This document shows positions 53,030 to 61,892 of a stretch of DNA of 64,000 bases, piece after piece; within the stretch, counting starts at the first letter, position 1, and each line of letters starts with the position of its first letter. This stretch comes from Ancylobacter sonchi (GTDB lineage: Bacteria; Pseudomonadota; Alphaproteobacteria; Rhizobiales; Xanthobacteraceae): contig NZ_JAHBGF010000046.1 in NCBI RefSeq assembly GCF_018390695.1, positions 310,001-374,000 of the forward strand, read 5' to 3'. The notes beneath the pieces were generated by a model, which saw nothing but the letters and a program-made list of their open reading frames with translations, was not told where the DNA came from and searched no databases. The position numbers and the translations under genes are program-made.

Positions 53030-53798
53030 CTGTTTCCCCGGATTTTACCAGGTATTACATAGGGTTGCCGCCCAATCCCATGGGGTCGGTGAGTGGGTGT
53101 GGCGATACTGTCCAACAGATCGTCCAACACACGCGTGCGCCCATGGCTGATTTCTGACCTAACGCGGGGCCTTTTGACACTCGGCTCGCCGCGTTCCCGC
53201 TGAATGCCGCGCCATCGACCGTCAGGGAACCATCCGGCATTCGACGCGAAACCGCGTCGTCGACCGCTTCGGGCGACGGGCAGTCAGGGTCGCCAAAAAG
53301 CTCGACGATGAGCTTGAACGGCAATGGGCGGTGCTGGCGGCAGCCGCATCCACGTCCAATCCGCAGAATTGCGACGACGCCCGAAGAGCGTGCCCGTTCG
53401 ACCCACCTTACTTCCGCTCGTTACAGCCGGTGTCGATGGTCGCGTGTCCACCGGATGGGTGCGATCCGCCTTGTGCCGTCATTCGTTCGGAAAGAAGTCG
53501 ATGGCGTCAGCCACATCCTGCGGCACGGTTCGATGATCCTGCCAGCGTGCGGTGATGCCCGCTTAAAGCTTCTCCAGCAAACGGGATGGGCGCGCGGCCG
53601 CCTCCTCTCGGTCTCGTTGGTCCGGGGCGAGGCCTCATTGACCAATCGATAAAGGTCGGTTGGTGCGGGTACGCCGTCGGGCGACAGTCCGGCCTGCTGC
53701 CGCGTGATCGCATGAGCCAAACCCGGGTTGCATCGGTTGGGCACAGCTGGGCCTTCGACCAACCGCCGTCCGATTAGTGCAGCCAGCTGGGCCGTGCT
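53030..53798. other. 769-bp region right of tRNA-Gly without a secure gene
   Basis: Several overlapping open frames exist (for example 53055-53324 and 53421-53762 on the minus strand), but none has a recognisable motif, clear start or coding bias. The frame at 53421-53762 begins with NRCNPGLAHAITRQQAGLSPDG, which looks protein-like, and could be a decayed gene of mobile origin. The region is most likely integration debris next to the tRNA. No repeat of the tRNA 3' end is seen within it. Confidence 0.45.
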
Positions 53799-54539
53799 TC
53801 AGGCTGCGGTGCCGAAGAAGATGCGCGCGAGGCCTCGCGTGGCGACCTCCACCGCATGGGCGGAACTCAAGGTGATATGCTGCTCGATCAGTCTGGCTCC
53901 GCCTACGGCGTCGCGCCGGCGCAGGGCCTCGATGATGTCGGCATGCTCCTGGTAGCTCTTTGAGCGCTGCGGCAAGGTCTCGAGCGCGATGCGGCGGAAG
54001 AACCGGATCCGCAAGGAGATGGATTCGAGCGCCAGCTCCATCTGGGTGTTCTTGGACAATCGCGTCAGCGCCATGTGGAACGCTTCGTCCGCCAGCGCGA
54101 TATTCGCCCACGAGCCCTCTTCGGCGAGGTCGTTGTGTCGCTCCCAGGCGGCAATGGTGGTTTCCAGGTCGCCATCTGAGGCGCGCTGGCAGGCCAGCAC
54201 GAAAGCCGCGCGCTCCACGGCCGCACGCAGCTCGTAGAGCTCGCGCACCGAATCCGGGCTGATGTCGCGGGCATAGAAGCCCTTATTGGGCACCGTCAGC
54301 ACGAAGCCGTCGCGCTCAAGCCGGTTCAGCGCCGCGCGCACCGGCGTGCGGCTGACCGAAAGCTGGGCAGCAAGCTCGGCCTCATTGATCTTCTGGCCGG
54401 GACGAAACTGATACTCGATCGCCAGATCCTTGATGATCGCGTAGACGCGCTCGACGCTGTCGGCGGCGCGGCCCCGGCGCTCTCCCGCGTCCGGTTCGGT
54501 GGTTTCGTTCGCCTCGCGATCCGATTTCCTGCGTGCCAT
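53799..54539 (-). CDS. GntR family regulator, FCD type
   Basis: 246 residues from ATG 54539; 72 codons of open frame upstream lack family sequence. Winged helix near 35-85 (KINEAELAAQLSVSRTPVRAALNRLERDGFVLTVPNKGF), then the all-helical FCD domain with a probable metal site (ELRAAVERAAFVLA, DEAFHMALTRLS, SYQEHADIIEALRRRD; His residues in the latter two). FCD regulators control catabolism of amino acids and organic acids. It faces the HAAT operon, with direct repeats between that are good candidates for its sites. Confidence 0.93.
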   Translation of the reverse strand: MARRKSDREANETTEPDAGERRGRAADSVERVYAIIKDLAIEYQFRPGQKINEAELAAQLSVSRTPVRAALNRLERDGFVLTVPNKGFYARDISPDSVRELYELRAAVERAAFVLACQRASDGDLETTIAAWERHNDLAEEGSWANIALADEAFHMALTRLSKNTQMELALESISLRIRFFRRIALETLPQRSKSYQEHADIIEALRRRDAVGGARLIEQHITLSSAHAVEVATRGLARIFFGTAA

Positions 54540-54688
54540 CCGAGTCGCGCCTCCTCTCCCGCTTATAGGGGCTCCGGTCGGGATCGGAAACGGGCCGTGC
54601 ACCGTCCGCGTCCCGCCTCTCACGCTGCCCTTGCGCGCCGCCGGTGCCCAGCGAATAGGCGTAGTATGCCCAAATTTTGAGATTGTGA

Positions 54689-54736
54689 ACTCACTTATGA
54701 ATTCTAAAGTGTACTCACTTATGAATTCTAAGTGAG
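54689..54736. promoter_or_regulatory. Paired 19-bp direct repeats with palindromic half, putative GntR operator
   Basis: ACTCACTTATGAATTCTAA occurs twice (54689-54707 and 54713-54731), 24 bases apart start to start. The second copy is part of CTCACTTA-tgaattc-TAAGTGAG (54714-54736), with perfect 8-bp arms. It lies 19-66 bases before the first transporter gene and 150 bases before the gntR-type gene, ideal for control of both. Confidence 0.75.
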
Positions 54737-54754
54737 CGGAGCCGAGGGGATCCA

Positions 54755-55855
54755 ATGATGGTGCGCATTTCAGCCTGGTTGACAGTGGGTATGGTGGCCG
54801 CCGTGATCGCCGTGCCGGCGAAGGCGGACATCGCGATCGGGGCCGTGGTGCCGCTCTCCGGCGCCAGCGCGACGCAGGGCGAGGACCAGCGCCGCGGCAT
54901 CGAATTGGCGGTGGACGAGATCAACGCCGCGGGCGGCGTGCTCGGCCAGCCGCTCAAAGTGATCGTGGAGGATTCCGGCGGGCGCCCGCCTTCCGCTCTC
55001 GACGCCGCAAAGAAGCTGGTGGCGGTCGACAAGGTGCCGGCGGTGATCGGGGAATATTCCTCCGGCATCACCCTGCCGATCGGTCAGTACCTCGTTCAGG
55101 AGGGCAAGCTGCACGTCAATATCGGCAGCTCCAGCAACAAGATCCGCGACATCGGCCCGACCGCCTTCAGTGTCATCGGACTGGAGGCCGTCTCGTCGAA
55201 ATTCTCCGCGGAGGACGTTGCCGCGCAGGGCTGGAAGAACATCGTCATCGTCGGCCCGAACAACGCTTATGGCCATGGCATGGCGGAGGGGTTCAAGACC
55301 GAGTTCGAGAAGCTCGGCGGCAAGGTGGTCTCGACGCTGCTCTACACCGAGGGCCAGACCAGCTATCGCCGCGAGCTACAGCAGGCCGCCCAGTACAAGC
55401 CCGACGCCTTCATCTACTCCGCCTATGGCAAGGACGGGGCGCTGATCAACCGCGAGGCCTTCGAGCTCGGCGTCAACAAGACGCCGTGGTACGCGATCTA
55501 CTTCTCCATGTGCACCGCCGACAGCAAGCCGGAATATGTGGTCGGCCAGTACGGCATGGACCTCAATTACATTGGCCCGGACGGCAAGTCCTATGAGGAA
55601 GCCTACAAGAAGAAGTACGGCGCCGACTTCAAGACTTCCTTCTCCGGCTATGGCTATGACGCGGTGAAGATCTTTGCCGCCGCCGCCAACAAGGCCGGCA
55701 GTGTCGAGCCGCAGGCGGTGAAGGCCGCGCTGATCGAGGTCGGCAAGGATTATCCGGGCGCCACCGGCACCATCACCTTCGATGCCGAGCGCCAGCGCAG
55801 CTACCAACCCTATCTCAAGCTGAAGAAAACAGAGACCGGCATGGACGTGCGCTGA
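54755..55855 (+). CDS. Branched-chain-type (HAAT) ABC transporter substrate-binding protein
   Basis: 366 residues from ATG 54755 with GAGGGGA upstream (a second ATG follows at 54758). Signal peptide about 1-25 (LTVGMVAAVIAVPAKA). The mature part opens ADIAIGAVVPLSGASATQGEDQRRGIELA with the LivJ/LivK motif, then AVDEINAAGGVLGQPLKVIVEDSGG and VIGEYSSGITLPIGQ. It captures a small amino acid or related acid and delivers it to the permeases. The C terminus stops soon after LKLKKTETGMDVR. First of a seven-gene unit for one substrate. Confidence 0.95.
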   Translation: MMVRISAWLTVGMVAAVIAVPAKADIAIGAVVPLSGASATQGEDQRRGIELAVDEINAAGGVLGQPLKVIVEDSGGRPPSALDAAKKLVAVDKVPAVIGEYSSGITLPIGQYLVQEGKLHVNIGSSSNKIRDIGPTAFSVIGLEAVSSKFSAEDVAAQGWKNIVIVGPNNAYGHGMAEGFKTEFEKLGGKVVSTLLYTEGQTSYRRELQQAAQYKPDAFIYSAYGKDGALINREAFELGVNKTPWYAIYFSMCTADSKPEYVVGQYGMDLNYIGPDGKSYEEAYKKKYGADFKTSFSGYGYDAVKIFAAAANKAGSVEPQAVKAALIEVGKDYPGATGTITFDAERQRSYQPYLKLKKTETGMDVR

Positions 55856-55918
55856 CCGTACCGTCTCCCGCCTCGCGGCCATGCCGCGAGGCCCTCCCTC
55901 CCGCGACGCGAGAGCCTC

Positions 55919-56812
55919 ATGATCCCGATCATCATCGACATCGTGCTGCGCACCGGCGACATCGCGCTCGCCGCCGTGGCGCTCAGCGCCGGCTACTCGC
56001 TGGTGAAGTTCCCCAACATCGCGCTGATGCAATACGCGACCGTCGGGCCCTTCCTCGCCTATCTCTTCGCTTCCTGGGGCGCACCGCTCGTTGCCGCCGC
56101 GCTTGCGGCCTGCATCGCCGTCGGCCTCATCGCCGTGCTGCTCAACATCACCGTGTTCGATCGCCTCCTAAAGTCCGGCTCGGCCATCGCCATGATCGGC
56201 TCGCTGGCCGCGGGCATGCTGTTCACCGCCGCCCTTCTGGTGACCGCAGGCCCGGATTCCCGCCATTTCGACTTCCCCGTGGAGGCACCGCTCAATGTGT
56301 TCGGCAGCCCGGTGACGGGGCCCCAGCTCCTCGCGGTCGCCATCTCGCTCGCCGCTTTCGTGCTGCTCGCCGCGCTGCTGTTCCTCACCGATATCGGCCG
56401 CTGCATGCGGGCCACCGCGACGAACCCAGACCTCGCCCGCGCCACCGGCATCGACGCGAGGCTGGTCGTGCGGGTGATCATCTTCCTCTCCGGCGTGCTC
56501 GCGGCGCTCGGCGGCATCGGCATCGCCGTCAAGGGCGAGCTCAACATCCTCATGGGGCAGGACCTGATGCTGCCGGTCTTCGCCGCCGCCATTCTCGGCG
56601 GGCTCGGCAACCCGATGGGCGCGATCTTCGGCGCGCTGGTCATCGCCACGGCGGAAACCCTCGCCGCGACACTGAATTTCGGTCCCCTGATCGGCAAGGC
56701 CTTCCTGTTCATCCCGGCCAACTACATCACGGCGGCGTCTTTCTTGATCCTCGTGCTCGCCCTGCTGTTCCGGCCGCACGGCCTGTTCGTGAACGAGGTG
56801 AAGCGTGTCTGA
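55919..56812 (+). CDS. Branched-chain amino-acid ABC transporter permease (LivH-like)
   Basis: 297 residues. It has eight or so hydrophobic segments, with family motifs MQYATVGPFLAYLFA and ARATGIDARLVVRVIIFLSGVLAALGGI, the latter being the loop facing the ATPase. It starts with ATG 55919 after a 63-base gap from the binding protein. Its stop overlaps the next permease start by 8 bases. It builds half of the import channel. Confidence 0.94.
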   Translation: MIPIIIDIVLRTGDIALAAVALSAGYSLVKFPNIALMQYATVGPFLAYLFASWGAPLVAAALAACIAVGLIAVLLNITVFDRLLKSGSAIAMIGSLAAGMLFTAALLVTAGPDSRHFDFPVEAPLNVFGSPVTGPQLLAVAISLAAFVLLAALLFLTDIGRCMRATATNPDLARATGIDARLVVRVIIFLSGVLAALGGIGIAVKGELNILMGQDLMLPVFAAAILGGLGNPMGAIFGALVIATAETLAATLNFGPLIGKAFLFIPANYITAASFLILVLALLFRPHGLFVNEVKRV

Positions 56813-57695
56813 ATTCGCCCTCCATGTCGCCACCATCGCCGCGCTCTATGCGATGCTGGCGCTCAGCCTGAACTTGCAGGCAGGTTTTGCCGGGCTAATC
56901 AATTTCGGCCAGATCGCTCTGTTCGGCTGCGGCACCTATGGCGCGGCGCTCGCCTTCTCGCATGCTCTCGGGCCGCTCGCGGGCTTTGCCCTCGGCCTCG
57001 TGCTGGTGGTGCTGGTGGCGCTGCTCTTTGCGCGGCTCGGCCGCAATTTGGGCGCCGACTATTGGGGCATCGCGACGTTGTCGATCGGCGAGATCCTGCG
57101 TACCATCGCCACCAATGAGATAGACATCACCGGCGGCGCGCAGGGTATTGGCGGCATTCCCGCATTGTTCGACACCGGCTCGCCCCTTTCCGGCCGCCTC
57201 ATTCTTTTCGCTGTCGTGCTGGCAGCACTCATTGCGACCTGGTTCGCTTTCCGCCGCCTCACCCAGAGCAAGTTCGGCCTGTCGCTGCGCCTGCTGCGCG
57301 AGGAACCCCAGCTCGCCGCCGCCTTCGGCTACGATCTCGATGGACTCCGCCGGCGCATCATGCTGGCGGCGGCATTGCCTGCGGCACTGTCCGGCTTCCT
57401 GTTCGCCCACTACCTCACCTTTGTCGGGCCGGACCAGCTCTTCGCCAGCGAGACCTTCGTCATCTGGACCATGGTGGTGGTCGGCGGACTCGGCAGCCAT
57501 GCCGGCGCGGTGATCGGCGCCATCGTGGTGCAATGCCTGTTCGCGCTGGTGCCCTTCGCCAAGGATGCCTTCGGCCTGCCATCCGAGTTCGTCGCCGCCA
57601 TGCGCCTCGTGCTGATCGGCGGCGGACTGATCGGCTTCCTGCTGCTGCGCCCACAGGGCCTCATCCCGGAAAGAATTGGAGGCGTGCGTGGCTGA
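56805..57695 (+). CDS. Branched-chain amino-acid ABC transporter permease (LivM-like)
   Basis: 296 residues from GTG 56805, inside the end of the previous gene. Features: LSLNLQAGFAGLINFGQIALFGCGTYGAA in the first helices, GADYWGIATLSIGEILRTIATNE and the ATPase-contact loop KFGLSLRLLREEPQLAAAFGYD. It is the second half of the channel. Its last eight bases hold the GTG of the ATPase gene. Coupled translation throughout this operon points to a fixed subunit ratio. Confidence 0.94.
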   Translation: MSEFALHVATIAALYAMLALSLNLQAGFAGLINFGQIALFGCGTYGAALAFSHALGPLAGFALGLVLVVLVALLFARLGRNLGADYWGIATLSIGEILRTIATNEIDITGGAQGIGGIPALFDTGSPLSGRLILFAVVLAALIATWFAFRRLTQSKFGLSLRLLREEPQLAAAFGYDLDGLRRRIMLAAALPAALSGFLFAHYLTFVGPDQLFASETFVIWTMVVVGGLGSHAGAVIGAIVVQCLFALVPFAKDAFGLPSEFVAAMRLVLIGGGLIGFLLLRPQGLIPERIGGVRG

Positions 57696-58455
57696 GACCG
57701 TCCTCGACGCACGCGCCTTGCGCAAATCCTTCGGTGCGCATCTGGTGCTCGACGATGTCGACCTCGCCGTCGAGGCGGGCAGCATCGTCGGCCTGCTGGG
57801 CCCGAACGGTTCGGGCAAGAGCACGCTGCTCAACGTGCTGACCGGCTTCCTCGCCGCCGACGGCGGGCAGGTGTCCCTGCGCGGCAGCTCCGTCGGTGCG
57901 CTGCCGCCTTCCTCCATCGCTCGGCTGGGACTGGTCCGCACCTTTCAGCTGCCGCGTATGCCCTCCCGCATGAGCGTGCGCGAGGTGCTGCTGGCGGCGA
58001 ACCGCGCGCAGGGCGGCCTGTTCGACGCGCTCGTCGGCCGGCCCACCGACACGGCCCGCACCGACGATCTGCTGGAGCAGCTCAAGCTCGCCCCCGTTGC
58101 GGACCAGCCGGCGAGCGCGATTTCCGGCGGACAGAAGAAGCTGCTCTCCATTGCCGCCGCGCTGGCCAACCGGCCGAGCGTGCTCTGCCTCGACGAACCG
58201 ACCGCCGGCGTCCACCCCAGCCTGCGCGAGCACATCGTGGCGATGCTCAAGCGCGCCAATGCCGGGGGCGTGACGCTGCTTATCGTGGAGCACGACATGG
58301 GCTTCGTGCGCAATCTGTGTCGGCGCTGCGTGGTGCTCGACCGCGGCAAGCTGATTGCCGATTGCCCGCCGCGTGAGCTGACCGAGCATCCGCGCGTGGT
58401 CGAGGCCTATCTTGGCCGCAAGGTGGCCCGCCCCGTGGTGGAGGTGCCGGCATGA
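57688..58455 (+). CDS. Branched-chain amino-acid ABC transporter ATP-binding protein (LivG-like)
   Basis: 255 residues from GTG 57688, which has GGAGG 5 bases before it; TTG at 57676 is a weaker option. Walker A GLLGPNGSGKSTLLNVL, ABC signature SAISGGQKKLLSIAAAL, Walker B VLCLDEPTAGVHPSL and the H-loop IVEHDM. It pairs with LivF as a heterodimer to power uptake. The last four bases ATGA start the partner gene. Confidence 0.95.
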   Translation: MAETVLDARALRKSFGAHLVLDDVDLAVEAGSIVGLLGPNGSGKSTLLNVLTGFLAADGGQVSLRGSSVGALPPSSIARLGLVRTFQLPRMPSRMSVREVLLAANRAQGGLFDALVGRPTDTARTDDLLEQLKLAPVADQPASAISGGQKKLLSIAAALANRPSVLCLDEPTAGVHPSLREHIVAMLKRANAGGVTLLIVEHDMGFVRNLCRRCVVLDRGKLIADCPPRELTEHPRVVEAYLGRKVARPVVEVPA

Positions 58456-59216
58456 ACGCGCCACTCGCCCTTGCCGGCCCGGCGCCGCGTCCGCTGGAAG
58501 GCATGATCGTCACGCAGGGCCTGCGCGCCGGCTATGGCGACGGGCCGGACATCCTTCACGGTATCGACCTCGCCGTGGCGTCGGGCGAGATCGTCACCAT
58601 TCTCGGACCGAACGGTTGCGGCAAGTCGACCTTGCTCAAAACCATAGGCGGCTTCGTCGTGCCGCGCGCCGGGCAGGTGCTGATCGATGCGCGCGACACG
58701 ACAAGCGTGCCGGCGCACCTGCGCGTGCGCGAGCACCATGTGGGCTTCGTGCCGCAGACCGACAATGTCTTCGCCACGCTCAGCGTTGCCGAGAACATAT
58801 TGCTCGGCGCGCGCTTCCTGGTGGCGAGCCAGCGCCGTGAGCGCTTGGCGCAGATCATGAAGGCTTATCCATCCCTCGCGGCGAAGAAGGACCGGCGCGC
58901 GTCCGCCCTGTCCGGCGGCGAGCGGCAATTGCTGTCCATCGCCCGCGCCCTGATCGCCGATCCCGCCGTGCTGCTGCTCGACGAGCCTTCGGCCGGCCTG
59001 TCGCCGCTGATGATGGACGAGGTGTTCGACGAGATCGTGTGCATCCGCGACCGGACCGGCATGACCATCCTGATGGTCGAGCAGAACGCTGCGCAGGCGC
59101 TCGCCATTTCCGACCGCGCCTATGTGCTGGCCCTCGGCCGGGTCGCCATCGAGCAGCGAGCGTCGGAACTGCTGAACAATCCCGAACTCGCCGGGCTCTA
59201 TCTCGGCGCGCATTGA
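58452..59216 (+). CDS. Branched-chain amino-acid ABC transporter ATP-binding protein (LivF-like)
   Basis: 254 residues from ATG 58452. Walker A TILGPNGCGKSTLLKTI, ABC signature SALSGGERQLLSIARAL and Walker B VLLLDEPSAGLSPLMMDEV, H-loop MVEQNA as is usual for LivF (E-Q-N). About 22 bases later the amino-acid dehydrogenase gene begins. It forms the second ATPase of the HAAT importer. Confidence 0.95.
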   Translation: MNAPLALAGPAPRPLEGMIVTQGLRAGYGDGPDILHGIDLAVASGEIVTILGPNGCGKSTLLKTIGGFVVPRAGQVLIDARDTTSVPAHLRVREHHVGFVPQTDNVFATLSVAENILLGARFLVASQRRERLAQIMKAYPSLAAKKDRRASALSGGERQLLSIARALIADPAVLLLDEPSAGLSPLMMDEVFDEIVCIRDRTGMTILMVEQNAAQALAISDRAYVLALGRVAIEQRASELLNNPELAGLYLGAH

Positions 59217-59238
59217 GCAAGGGCAGATCGAGGACGAC

Positions 59239-60495
59239 ATGAGGATCATCGTGCTCGGTGGCGGCGTCGTCGGCGTCACCACCGCCTATCAGCTCCAGAA
59301 GGACGGCCACGAGGTCGTCCTTCTGGAGAAGAACCCGCAGGTCGCCGACGAGACGAGCTGGGGCAATGCCGGCATGATCGCGCCGGGCCATTCCTTCGTC
59401 TGGTCCTCGCCCAAGGCGCCGATGATCCTGCTGAAGTCGCTGTTCCTGAAGGATCAGGCGCTGCGCTTCCGGCTCTCCGCCGACCCGCGGCTCTATGCCT
59501 GGTCGTGGCGCTTCCTGTTGGAATGCACGGCGGACAAGGCGAAGCGCAACACGCTGCTGAAGCACCGCCTCGCCGCCTATTCGCAGGCGGTGCTGCGCGA
59601 GGTGATCGGCGCGGAAGACATTGCGCGGGAGGATCTGGCCTACGATCGCAACGACCGCGGCATCCTCTATTTCCACCGCAGCCAGCAGGCGCTCGACGCC
59701 GGCATTGCCAATATGAGGCTGCTGGAATCCGACGGCCAGCTCATCAAGGTGCTCGACCGCGACGAGGTGGTCGCCCTCGACCCGGCGCTCGGCCATGCCC
59801 GCGAAAAGATCGCCGGCGCCATCTGGTGCCCGACCGACGAGACCGGCGACCCCGCCAAGTTCACCCGCGCGCTCGCCGCCATCGTCGCCCGGCGCGGCGG
59901 CGAGATCCGCACGGGCACCGCCATAGTCGGGCTGGAGACCTCCGGCGACGCGGTGACGGGGGTGAGAACCGGCGCCGGCACGGTGAAGGGCGACGCCTAT
60001 GTGCTCGCCATGGGCACGGCGAGCGCGGGCCTTGCGCGGACGGTGGGCATCGCGCTGCCGATCTATCCCATCAAGGGCTATTCGCTCACCATTCCCATCG
60101 GCGGCCAGCCCCGGCCCCCGGCCCTCGGCAGCGTCGACGAGCACAACCTGGTCGCCATCTCGCGCTTCGGCGACCGCATCCGCGTGACCGCCACCGCGGA
60201 ATTTGCCGGCTATGACAAAAGCCACACGCCGTCCGACTTCGCCTTCATGAAGAGGGTGACGCAGGAGCTCTACCCCGAGGGCGCGGATTACGGGCGCGCC
60301 GAGATGTGGGCGGGCCTGCGCCCGATGACGCCGACCAACCTGCCGTTCTTCGGCCGTCGGCACCTCGGCAATCTCTATCTCAACACCGGCCACGGCCATA
60401 TCGGCTGGACCATGTCGCACGGCTCGGCGCGCATCACCGCCGACCTCATCGCCGGCCGCGCGCCGGCCATCCCCGTGGACGGCCTCGTGGCCTGA
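59239..60495 (+). CDS. dadA: D-amino-acid dehydrogenase-like FAD enzyme
   Basis: 418 residues, normal for DadA. FAD-binding RIIVLGGGVVGVTTAYQLQKDGHEVVLLEKN is at the start, followed by ADETSWGNAGMIAPGHSFVWSSPKAPM (the DadA marker). The C-terminal NTGHGHIGWTMSHGSARITADLIAG is the flavin-contact end. DadA oxidises D-amino acids at the inner membrane face to keto acids and ammonia, passing electrons to quinone. The position behind a HAAT importer and before a racemase-family enzyme suggests a D-amino acid, or one converted to D, as substrate. Other N-alkyl amino acids remain possible. Confidence 0.9.
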   Translation: MRIIVLGGGVVGVTTAYQLQKDGHEVVLLEKNPQVADETSWGNAGMIAPGHSFVWSSPKAPMILLKSLFLKDQALRFRLSADPRLYAWSWRFLLECTADKAKRNTLLKHRLAAYSQAVLREVIGAEDIAREDLAYDRNDRGILYFHRSQQALDAGIANMRLLESDGQLIKVLDRDEVVALDPALGHAREKIAGAIWCPTDETGDPAKFTRALAAIVARRGGEIRTGTAIVGLETSGDAVTGVRTGAGTVKGDAYVLAMGTASAGLARTVGIALPIYPIKGYSLTIPIGGQPRPPALGSVDEHNLVAISRFGDRIRVTATAEFAGYDKSHTPSDFAFMKRVTQELYPEGADYGRAEMWAGLRPMTPTNLPFFGRRHLGNLYLNTGHGHIGWTMSHGSARITADLIAGRAPAIPVDGLVA

Positions 60496-60526
60496 CAGGC
60501 CGGGCCGGGGCTGCCGGCGCGGCGAA

Positions 60527-60550
60527 ACCCAAGGTGAGACCCAAGGTGAA
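60527..60550 (+). repeat. Two 12-bp repeats carrying the ribosome-binding site of the racemase gene
   Basis: ACCCAAGGTGAG (60527-60538) and ACCCAAGGTGAA (60539-60550) are near-exact tandem copies. AAGG of the second lies 8 bases before ATG 60555. Confidence 0.8.
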
Positions 60551-60554
60551 ACCA

Positions 60555-61361
60555 ATGACGCTTTCAGCCTCCCCGTCGACGGCGGCAACCGGGCCGGTGG
60601 ATCTTGGTGTCCTGCCCTCGGACATCGCCCCGCGCATCGGCGAGCGGGCCAATATCGGGCTGGTCGTGCTCGGCACCGACCAGACCATCGAATATGAGTT
60701 CCGCAACCTGCTCACGCCGCCGGGCGTCGCGCTCTACGAGACGCGGCTCCACAGCGATGTCGACATCACCCCCGAGACATTGCGCGCCATCGGCCCGCGG
60801 ATCGCTCCCTCGACCGACCTCATCCTGCCCGGCCTGTCGCTCGACGTGGTGGCCTTCGGCTGCACCTCGGCGACCATGCTGCTCGGCGAGGACTATGTGT
60901 CCGGCGAGATCCGCAAGGTGCGCCCCGACGTCGCCTGCACCACCCCGGTCACCGGCGCGCTCGCCGCGCTCAGGGCCTTGAACGCCGGCCGCATCGCGAT
61001 GCTCACCCCCTATTCGCCGCAGATCACGGCGGGGATGGCGGATTACTTCGCCTCGCGCGGCGTCGAAATCGGCGCTTACGCCACCTTCGACCGCCGCGAC
61101 GACCGCGACGCGGCCTCCATCTCGGTCGACTCCATCGTCGCCGGAGCCGAGCATCTCGCCGAACGGACGCCCGGCATCGAGGCGATCTTCGTCTCCTGCA
61201 CCAGCCTGCGTGTGGTCGAAGCCGTCGCGCGCATCGAGGCGCTCACCGGCCTGCCGGTCACCTCGTCCAATCATGCGATGGCCTGGCACGCGCTGCGCCT
61301 CGCCGGCATCGACGACGCCGTGGCCGGCGCCGGGCGGCTATTCGAACGCGTCCTCGCCTGA
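60555..61361 (+). CDS. Asp/Glu/hydantoin racemase superfamily enzyme (maleate isomerase/arylmalonate decarboxylase-like)
   Basis: 268 residues from ATG 60555 (AAGGTG upstream); a much longer open frame reaches into dadA but is a shadow. The two-Cys acid/base pair of the superfamily is clear: Cys103 in AFGCTSATML and Cys215 in VSCTSLRVVE. The pseudo-symmetric domains include NIGLVVLGTDQTIEYEF and GRIAMLTPYSPQ. Enzymes of this group racemise Asp/Glu or hydantoins, isomerise maleate, decarboxylate arylmalonates, or help degrade ectoine (EutA). Within this operon a racemase or isomerase feeding DadA is the simplest idea, but the exact reaction is undecided. Confidence 0.85.
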   Translation: MTLSASPSTAATGPVDLGVLPSDIAPRIGERANIGLVVLGTDQTIEYEFRNLLTPPGVALYETRLHSDVDITPETLRAIGPRIAPSTDLILPGLSLDVVAFGCTSATMLLGEDYVSGEIRKVRPDVACTTPVTGALAALRALNAGRIAMLTPYSPQITAGMADYFASRGVEIGAYATFDRRDDRDAASISVDSIVAGAEHLAERTPGIEAIFVSCTSLRVVEAVARIEALTGLPVTSSNHAMAWHALRLAGIDDAVAGAGRLFERVLA

Positions 61362-61400
61362 GCGACGCTGATTGTCTTCACATCAGAAAAGGAGAACAAA

Positions 61401-61754
61401 ATGAACGACATCGTCCGTATTGAGCCAGGCCCGCGCATGAGCCAGGCGGTCATCCATGGCGGCCTCGCCTATCTCGCCGGCCAGGTCGCCCTCGATGCGC
61501 CCGGCGCCAGCGTGACCGAGCAGACGCAGTCCATCCTCGCGCGCATCGACACGCTGCTGGCAGCCGCGGGCACCGGCAAGGAGAGGCTGCTCACCGCTTC
61601 GATCTGGCTCGCCGGCATTGCAAGCTTCGCCGAGATGAACGCGGTGTGGGACGCCTGGGTCGCGCCCGGCGCCGCGCCGGCTCGCGCCACTGTGGAATCG
61701 AAGCTCGCGGCCCCGCAATTCACCGTCGAGATCGCGGTGGTGGCGGCGACCTGA
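61401..61754 (+). CDS. RidA family enamine/imine deaminase
   Basis: 117 residues. Beginning MNDIVRIEPGPRMSQAVIHGG, with GLAYLAGQVALD, ERLLTASIWLAGIASFAEMN and PARATVESKLAAPQFTVEIAVV; Arg95 matches the catalytic Arg of RidA proteins, which hydrolyse the enamine or imine released by amino-acid oxidases. That is the expected helper for DadA two genes before. GGAGAACAAA is its ribosome site. It closes the operon after a 39-base gap. Confidence 0.93.
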   Translation: MNDIVRIEPGPRMSQAVIHGGLAYLAGQVALDAPGASVTEQTQSILARIDTLLAAAGTGKERLLTASIWLAGIASFAEMNAVWDAWVAPGAAPARATVESKLAAPQFTVEIAVVAAT

Positions 61755-61892
61755 CCTTCCGCGACGACCGGCCGTGGACGCGCCCTTCCAGGTCCGAGGG
61801 TATCCCATCGCCATGCCTCCCACCACGGCCGGCCTCGTCCCCCCGTGCCTTCCTTGTCCGCCCATGGCCATCTCCTGCCGATCTGTCTCGTA

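Noticed and set aside
52936..53130. Small open frame whose peptide includes EGNRTLVCSLGSCRSTIELR
   Set aside because: This is the familiar false translation of the tRNA-Gly antisense strand, not a protein.
53055..53324. 89-codon minus-strand frame right of the tRNA
   Set aside because: Begins plausibly (MPFKLIVELFGDPD) but has no known motif and ends in noise; kept only as part of the unassigned region.
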